Shown here piece after piece: positions 6,247 through 9,020 of a DNA stretch of 9,020 bases. Source of the stretch: Sulfuricella sp. (lineage in GTDB: Bacteria; Pseudomonadota; Gammaproteobacteria; Burkholderiales; Sulfuricellaceae). How positions within the stretch are numbered: position 1 is the first letter of the stretch; every line of letters starts with the position of its first letter. The DNA lies in assembly GCA_030691435.1 (NCBI GenBank), contig JAUYEK010000312.1:1-9020 (forward strand), read 5' to 3'. The notes under the pieces were generated by a model that was given only the letters and a program-made list of their open reading frames with translations, was not told the DNA's origin and ran no database searches. Both the position numbers and the translations under genes were made by a program.

Positions 6247-7187
6247 ACCCCATCGAACTCTCCGTCATCGTCCCGGTATACAACGAGGAACAAGGCCTGC
6301 AAACCCTGTTCGACCGGCTCTATCCCGCGCTCGACCAGCTCGGCATTTCCTACGAGGTCGTCTTCATCAACGACGGCAGCCGCGACCGCTCCGCCGCGAT
6401 CCTGCGCGAGCAGTTCCAGAAGCGCCCGGACGTCACCCGCGTCGTGCTGTTCAACGGCAACTTCGGCCAGCACATGGCGATCATGGCCGGCTTCGAGCAT
6501 TGCCGCGGCCAGCGCGTCGTCACCCTGGACGCCGACCTGCAAAACCCGCCGGAAGAAATCGGCAAGCTGCTCGCCAAGATGGACGAGGGCTACGACTACA
6601 TCGGCAGCATCCGCAAGCAGCGCAGCGACAGTTGGTGGCGCCACGTCGCCTCGCGCGCCATGAACCGGCTGCGCGAACGCATCACCCGCATCAAGATGAC
6701 CGACCAGGGCTGCATGCTGCGCGCCTACAGCCGCGACATCATCGACGCCGTCAACTCCTGCAAGGAGGTCAACACCTTCGTTCCGGCGCTGGCTTACACC
6801 TTCGCCCGCGCCCCAGCGGAAGTCGTCGTCGAGCACGAAGAACGCGCCGAAGGCGAATCGAAATACTCGCTCTACAGCCTGATCCGCCTCAACTTCGACC
6901 TGATGACCGGCTTCTCGGTGGTGCCGTTGCAGATGTTCTCGCTGGTCGGCATCGCGGTTTCCATCCTATCGGCGCTATTCGTCGTTTACCTGCTGGTTCG
7001 CCGGATTATCGTCGGCCCCGAGGCGGAAGGCCTGTTCACCCTGTTCGCCATCGCCTTCTTCCTCATCGGCATCACCCTGTTCGGTATCGGCCTGTTGGGC
7101 GAATACATCGGGCGTATCTACCAGCAGGTACGGCATCGGCCGCGGTATCTGGTACAGGCCATTCTGGAAAAGCCAGACCAGAAATAA
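6243..7187 (+). CDS. arnC: ArnC, undecaprenyl-phosphate 4-deoxy-4-formamido-L-arabinose transferase
   Basis: A 314-residue GT2-family, polyprenyl-phosphate glycosyltransferase. It transfers formylated Ara4N from UDP to undecaprenyl phosphate at the cytoplasmic face of the inner membrane. The catalytic domain shows SVIVPVYNEEQGL (7-19), VVFINDGSRDRS (39-50) and the metal-binding TLDADLQNPPEE (94-105; D96 and D98). EGESKYS (203-209) lies in the conserved acceptor region. Two membrane helices follow at about 227-253 and 263-288, with the basic C-terminus typical of ArnC/GtrB-like enzymes. The start at 6243 overlaps the arnB stop (ATGA, 6243-6246) and fits the family N-terminus; an in-frame start at 6204 would add arnB out-of-frame sequence. 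Context with arnB and a formyltransferase favours ArnC over a generic dolichol-phosphate-mannose synthase-like enzyme. Confidence 0.9.
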   Translation: MNPIELSVIVPVYNEEQGLQTLFDRLYPALDQLGISYEVVFINDGSRDRSAAILREQFQKRPDVTRVVLFNGNFGQHMAIMAGFEHCRGQRVVTLDADLQNPPEEIGKLLAKMDEGYDYIGSIRKQRSDSWWRHVASRAMNRLRERITRIKMTDQGCMLRAYSRDIIDAVNSCKEVNTFVPALAYTFARAPAEVVVEHEERAEGESKYSLYSLIRLNFDLMTGFSVVPLQMFSLVGIAVSILSALFVVYLLVRRIIVGPEAEGLFTLFAIAFFLIGITLFGIGLLGEYIGRIYQQVRHRPRYLVQAILEKPDQK

Positions 7188-7197
7188 TCTCGCCGCC

Positions 7198-7226
7198 TTG
7201 ATAAATATGCATAAAGTACATACAAT
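7198..7226 (+). promoter_or_regulatory. Sigma-70-like promoter of the BrnT/BrnA module
   Basis: TTGATA (7198-7203) and TACAAT (7221-7226) are separated by 17 bases, each with five of six consensus positions. The expected transcription start falls at or within a few bases of the brnT ATG at 7233, so the toxin message may be leaderless. A TATGCATA palindrome (7206-7213) lies in the spacer and could be a BrnA operator, which is inference. Confidence 0.65.
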
Positions 7227-7232
7227 CTAACC

Positions 7233-7499
7233 ATGCAGGTAGAATGCGATCCTAAAAAATCCGCAGCCAACCTGAAAAAACATGGCGTTTCTTTTCAGGA
7301 AGCCGAAACGGTTTTCTACGATCCACTTGGATTAACCTGCGAAGATGACGAAGCCCAAGGTGAGTCAAGATTCGTCACCGTTGGCTTGGGCAGCCTGGAA
7401 AGAATACTTACCGTGGTTTGGACACAGCGCACCGAAAGCATCCGCCTGATTTCAGCGCGGGAAGCAACCCGGAATGAACGGAGGGCATATGAAAACTGA
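7233..7499 (+). CDS. brnT: BrnT-family toxin
   Basis: An 88-residue type II toxin of the BrnT family, a RelE-like fold ribonuclease that inhibits translation. The N-terminal DPKKSAANLKKHGVSFQEAE (6-25) is the family signature, followed by the VFYDPLGL strand. The C-terminal half carries SRFVTVGL, ERILTVVWTQR and RLISAREATRNERRAYE, where the arginine and glutamate of the last motif are the typical end of BrnT proteins. The position usually held by tryptophan in the family's N-terminal F/E-W-D motif appears to be cysteine here (VECDP). The ATG fits the family start and lies just 7 bases after the -10 box, with no Shine-Dalgarno. It precedes its antitoxin gene and overlaps it by 11 bases, the standard toxin-first order of this system. 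Confidence 0.85.
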   Translation: MQVECDPKKSAANLKKHGVSFQEAETVFYDPLGLTCEDDEAQGESRFVTVGLGSLERILTVVWTQRTESIRLISAREATRNERRAYEN

Positions 7500-7737
7500 A
7501 TACGATTTCTCAAAGGCCAAGCGTGGCGCGGTTATTCCACCCACCGGCAAGACCCGCATCACCATTTTTCTGGACGACGATATACTGGCCGCTTTCCGGG
7601 AACGTGCGGAAGCTCAGGGCAAAGGCTATCAAACGCTGATTAACGAGACTTTGCGTGCCACGATCCAGCCAGGCCAGGCGCCACTCACCATCGAGGAATT
7701 GCGCCGGGTTCTGCGTGAGGAGTTGCATGCTGCTTGA
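7489..7737 (+). CDS. brnA: BrnA-family antitoxin
   Basis: An 82-residue antitoxin that neutralises BrnT and, by family, represses the shared promoter. MKTEYDFSKAKRGAV (1-15) is the usual BrnA opening. TRITIFLDDDILAAFRERAE (22-41) and GYQTLINETLRATI (46-59) form the ribbon-helix-helix-type DNA-binding part. The ATG at 7489 is chosen over the in-frame ATG at 7474 because of the match to family N-termini and the GGAGGG at 7480-7485 just upstream. The short tail (PLTIEELRRVLREELHAA, 65-82) is an extra charged helix after the domain. It overlaps brnT by 11 bases, so the two are probably translated together. Base use is close to its neighbours and the gene appears intact. Confidence 0.83.
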   Translation: MKTEYDFSKAKRGAVIPPTGKTRITIFLDDDILAAFRERAEAQGKGYQTLINETLRATIQPGQAPLTIEELRRVLREELHAA

Positions 7738-7882
7738 TAAGAAATATCAGACTGTTGGGAGGCTAGGCGAAGCGGTAATCCACCGGATGTGGCATGCGGC
7801 GCAATGTGCTTCGTTTATTTCGCCCTACGCAGATTGCGACTTACACGTGTTGGTGCAGGCAAGACTGGAAAAACCCGAATGA
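7727..7882 (+). CDS. Possible small ORF bridging brnA and the formyltransferase gene
   Basis: A 51-codon frame runs from an ATG overlapping the end of brnA by 11 bases to a TGA that overlaps the next start as ATGA (7879-7882). GAGGAG at 7717-7722 stands 4 bases before the ATG. I do not recognise the product; it is a short, soluble-looking peptide with three cysteines and no clear domain. Part of the DNA (about 7799-7831, ending CGCCCTACGCA) resembles by eye a worn copy of a dispersed hairpin repeat, so the peptide itself may have no function. Its role may be only translational coupling into the formyltransferase, or the frame may be chance. The spacer shows no terminator. Confidence 0.3.
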   Translation: MLLDKKYQTVGRLGEAVIHRMWHAAQCASFISPYADCDLHVLVQARLEKPE

Positions 7883-8805
7883 CCCGTGCCGTCGTCTTCG
7901 CCTACCATACCGTAGGCGTCCGCTGCCTGTCGGTGCTGCTCGCCCATGGCGTGGAAATCCCGCTGGTGGTGACGCACACCGACAACCCCAACGAAAACAT
8001 CTGGTTCGACAGCGTGGCCGAGCTGGCGGCGCTGCACGACATCCCGGTGATCACGCCGGACGACCCCAACACGCCGGAAATCATCGAGCAGGTGCGCGCC
8101 GCGCAGCCCGATTTCCTGTTTTCTTTCTACTACCGCAACATGCTGAAGAAGGGGCTGCTCGACATCCCGACTCGCGGCGCCTTCAACATGCACGGCTCGC
8201 TGTTGCCCCAATACCGCGGCCGGGTGCCGGTGAACTGGGCGATCATCAAGGGCGAGCGCGAAACCGGCGCTACCCTGCACGTGATGAACGAGAAGCCGGA
8301 CAACGGCGCCATCGTCGACCAGCAGGCCGTGCCTATCCTGCCCGACGACACCGCGCTGGAGGTGTTCCACAAGGTCACCTGCGCCGCCGAAATTGCGCTC
8401 GACCGCTGCCTGCCTGGGCTGCTCGCAGGCACGGCCCAGCTCAAGCCGCAGGACTTGAGCCAGGGCGGATATTTCGGCGGGAGACGCCCGGAAGATGGTA
8501 AAATCGACTGGTTGCAAAGCGCGCAGGCCATACACAATCTGGTGCGAGCCGTGGCGCCGCCTTACCCTGGCGCCTATACGCTGCTTGCCGGGAAGCCTGT
8601 TCGGGTGTTGAAAACCCTGTTCGAGCCGCAGCGCCAAAGACGCGCGGCAGTGCCGGTTTTTTATTGCGAAAATGGCCGCTGCTACGCGGAATGCGGCGAC
8701 GGCAAAGTGCTGCGGATTCTGGCGTTTGAATTCGATGGCAGGATGATGACCGCCGATGAGTGGATTACAGCCTATGGTGGCGATGCGTTGCCGCTGGGAA
8801 AATAG
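7879..8805 (+). CDS. arnA: ArnA-type UDP-L-Ara4N formyltransferase, free-standing
   Basis: A 308-residue enzyme equivalent to the N-terminal half of E. coli ArnA. It N-formylates UDP-L-Ara4N with 10-formyltetrahydrofolate in the cytoplasm, giving the form that ArnC uses. Conserved parts are AYHTVGVRCL (8-17), FSFYYRNML (81-89), FNMHGSLLPQYRGRVPVNW (102-120), with N103 and H105 as catalytic residues, and KPDNGAIVDQ (139-148), with D141 as the third. The C-terminal OB-like substrate domain starts at about 205 with GRRPEDGKIDW. The protein stops where the E. coli enzyme continues into its decarboxylase domain, which is encoded by the next gene 29 bases on. The ATG at 7879 matches the family start; the in-frame GTG at 7789 would add unrelated residues. 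Its own Shine-Dalgarno is poor, so it may depend on coupled upstream translation. Confidence 0.9.
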   Translation: MTRAVVFAYHTVGVRCLSVLLAHGVEIPLVVTHTDNPNENIWFDSVAELAALHDIPVITPDDPNTPEIIEQVRAAQPDFLFSFYYRNMLKKGLLDIPTRGAFNMHGSLLPQYRGRVPVNWAIIKGERETGATLHVMNEKPDNGAIVDQQAVPILPDDTALEVFHKVTCAAEIALDRCLPGLLAGTAQLKPQDLSQGGYFGGRRPEDGKIDWLQSAQAIHNLVRAVAPPYPGAYTLLAGKPVRVLKTLFEPQRQRRAAVPVFYCENGRCYAECGDGKVLRILAFEFDGRMMTADEWITAYGGDALPLGK

Positions 8806-8834
8806 AATTTAATTTTTGACTTAGGAAAAAAACG

Positions 8835-9020
8835 ATGAAAAAAGTCCTGATCCTGGGCGTGAATGGCTTCATCGGCCATCACCTTTCCAAGCGCATTCTC
8901 GAGACGACCGACTGGGAAGTCTATGGCATGGACATGTACAGCGAGCGCGTCACCGATCTGATGGACAACCCGCGCTTCAACTTCTTCGAAGGCGACATCA
9001 CCATCAACAAGGAGTGGATC
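8835..9020 (+). CDS. arnA: ArnA-type UDP-glucuronate decarboxylase (C-terminal half equivalent), 3' end missing
   Basis: The first 62 residues of an NAD-dependent extended short-chain dehydrogenase, running off the right edge. The Rossmann motif GVNGFIG (8-14) follows a first beta strand KKVLIL, and EVYGMDMYSERV (28-39) holds the acidic residue at the end of strand 2 that binds the NAD ribose. FFEGDITINKEWI (50-62) closely follows the matching region of E. coli ArnA. That enzyme oxidises and decarboxylates UDP-glucuronate to the UDP-4-keto-pentose that ArnB aminates, so this gene supplies the first committed step. AGGA at 8823-8826 lies upstream of the ATG. A generic UDP-glucuronate or UDP-glucose epimerase is the alternative, but gene context and the strand-2 region favour the ArnA type. 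Confidence 0.85.
   Translation, partial: MKKVLILGVNGFIGHHLSKRILETTDWEVYGMDMYSERVTDLMDNPRFNFFEGDITINKEWI

Noticed and set aside
6108..6836. 242-codon minus-strand frame
   Set aside because: Antisense of arnB end and arnC, no recognisable motifs or start signal.
5762..7201. Long 479-codon plus-strand frame across the arnB-arnC junction
   Set aside because: It is rich in Arg, Pro, Ala and Ser, has no domain, and lies over two well-supported enzymes in another frame; a high-G+C shadow.
7825..8637. 270-codon minus-strand frame
   Set aside because: It lies opposite the formyltransferase, whose catalytic motifs are intact; composition is typical of an antisense shadow.
8816..8834. Promoter before the decarboxylase gene (TTGACT at 8816-8821)
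   Set aside because: No plausible -10 box at the right distance; the gene follows the formyltransferase by only 29 bases.

Overview
The window is a plus-strand, operon-like block for modifying lipid A with 4-amino-4-deoxy-L-arabinose (L-Ara4N), the change that lowers the surface negative charge of Gram-negative bacteria and underlies polymyxin resistance. The organism is a Gram-negative proteobacterium of moderately high G+C. A beta-proteobacterium (Nitrosomonadales/Gallionella-like) is my best guess, from codon use, the split ArnA, and the kinds of dispersed repeats; this is inference, not proof.

Layout. 1-1277: 3' part of an ArnT/PMT-like membrane glycosyltransferase. 1278-1466: intergenic dispersed palindrome. 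1467-2261: PAP2 membrane phosphatase. 2262-2346: strong promoter with two perfect inverted repeats. 2347-2904: Phd/YefM-type antitoxin and RelE-type toxin. 2901-4667: ArnT, with a repeat-derived insertion. 4664-5035: ArnE/F-like small membrane protein. 5036-5121: second dispersed palindrome. 5122-6246: ArnB aminotransferase. 6243-7187: ArnC glycosyltransferase. 7198-7226: promoter. 7233-7737: BrnT toxin and BrnA antitoxin. 7738-7878: short spacer, perhaps a small ORF. 7879-8805: free-standing ArnA formyltransferase. 8835-9020 (runs off the edge): free-standing ArnA-type UDP-glucuronate decarboxylase.

How it works together. The decarboxylase makes the UDP-4-keto-pentose, ArnB aminates it, the formyltransferase N-formylates it, and ArnC transfers it to undecaprenyl phosphate. 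After deformylation by ArnD (not in the window) the carrier is flipped by the ArnE/F-like protein, and ArnT transfers L-Ara4N to lipid A outside the inner membrane. Only Ugd and ArnD are missing; ArnD may lie downstream. The PAP2 enzyme and the second ArnT-like protein suggest further lipid or carrier work nearby.

What stands out. Two unrelated type II toxin-antitoxin modules sit inside the pathway, each behind its own promoter and each reading into arn genes; the first toxin's stop codon overlaps the arnT start (ATGA). Three dispersed inverted repeats have also landed here. Two lie in gaps and share an unusual architecture (three tandem heptamers per arm). The third lies in frame inside arnT and adds about 42 residues compared with the paralogue in the same window.
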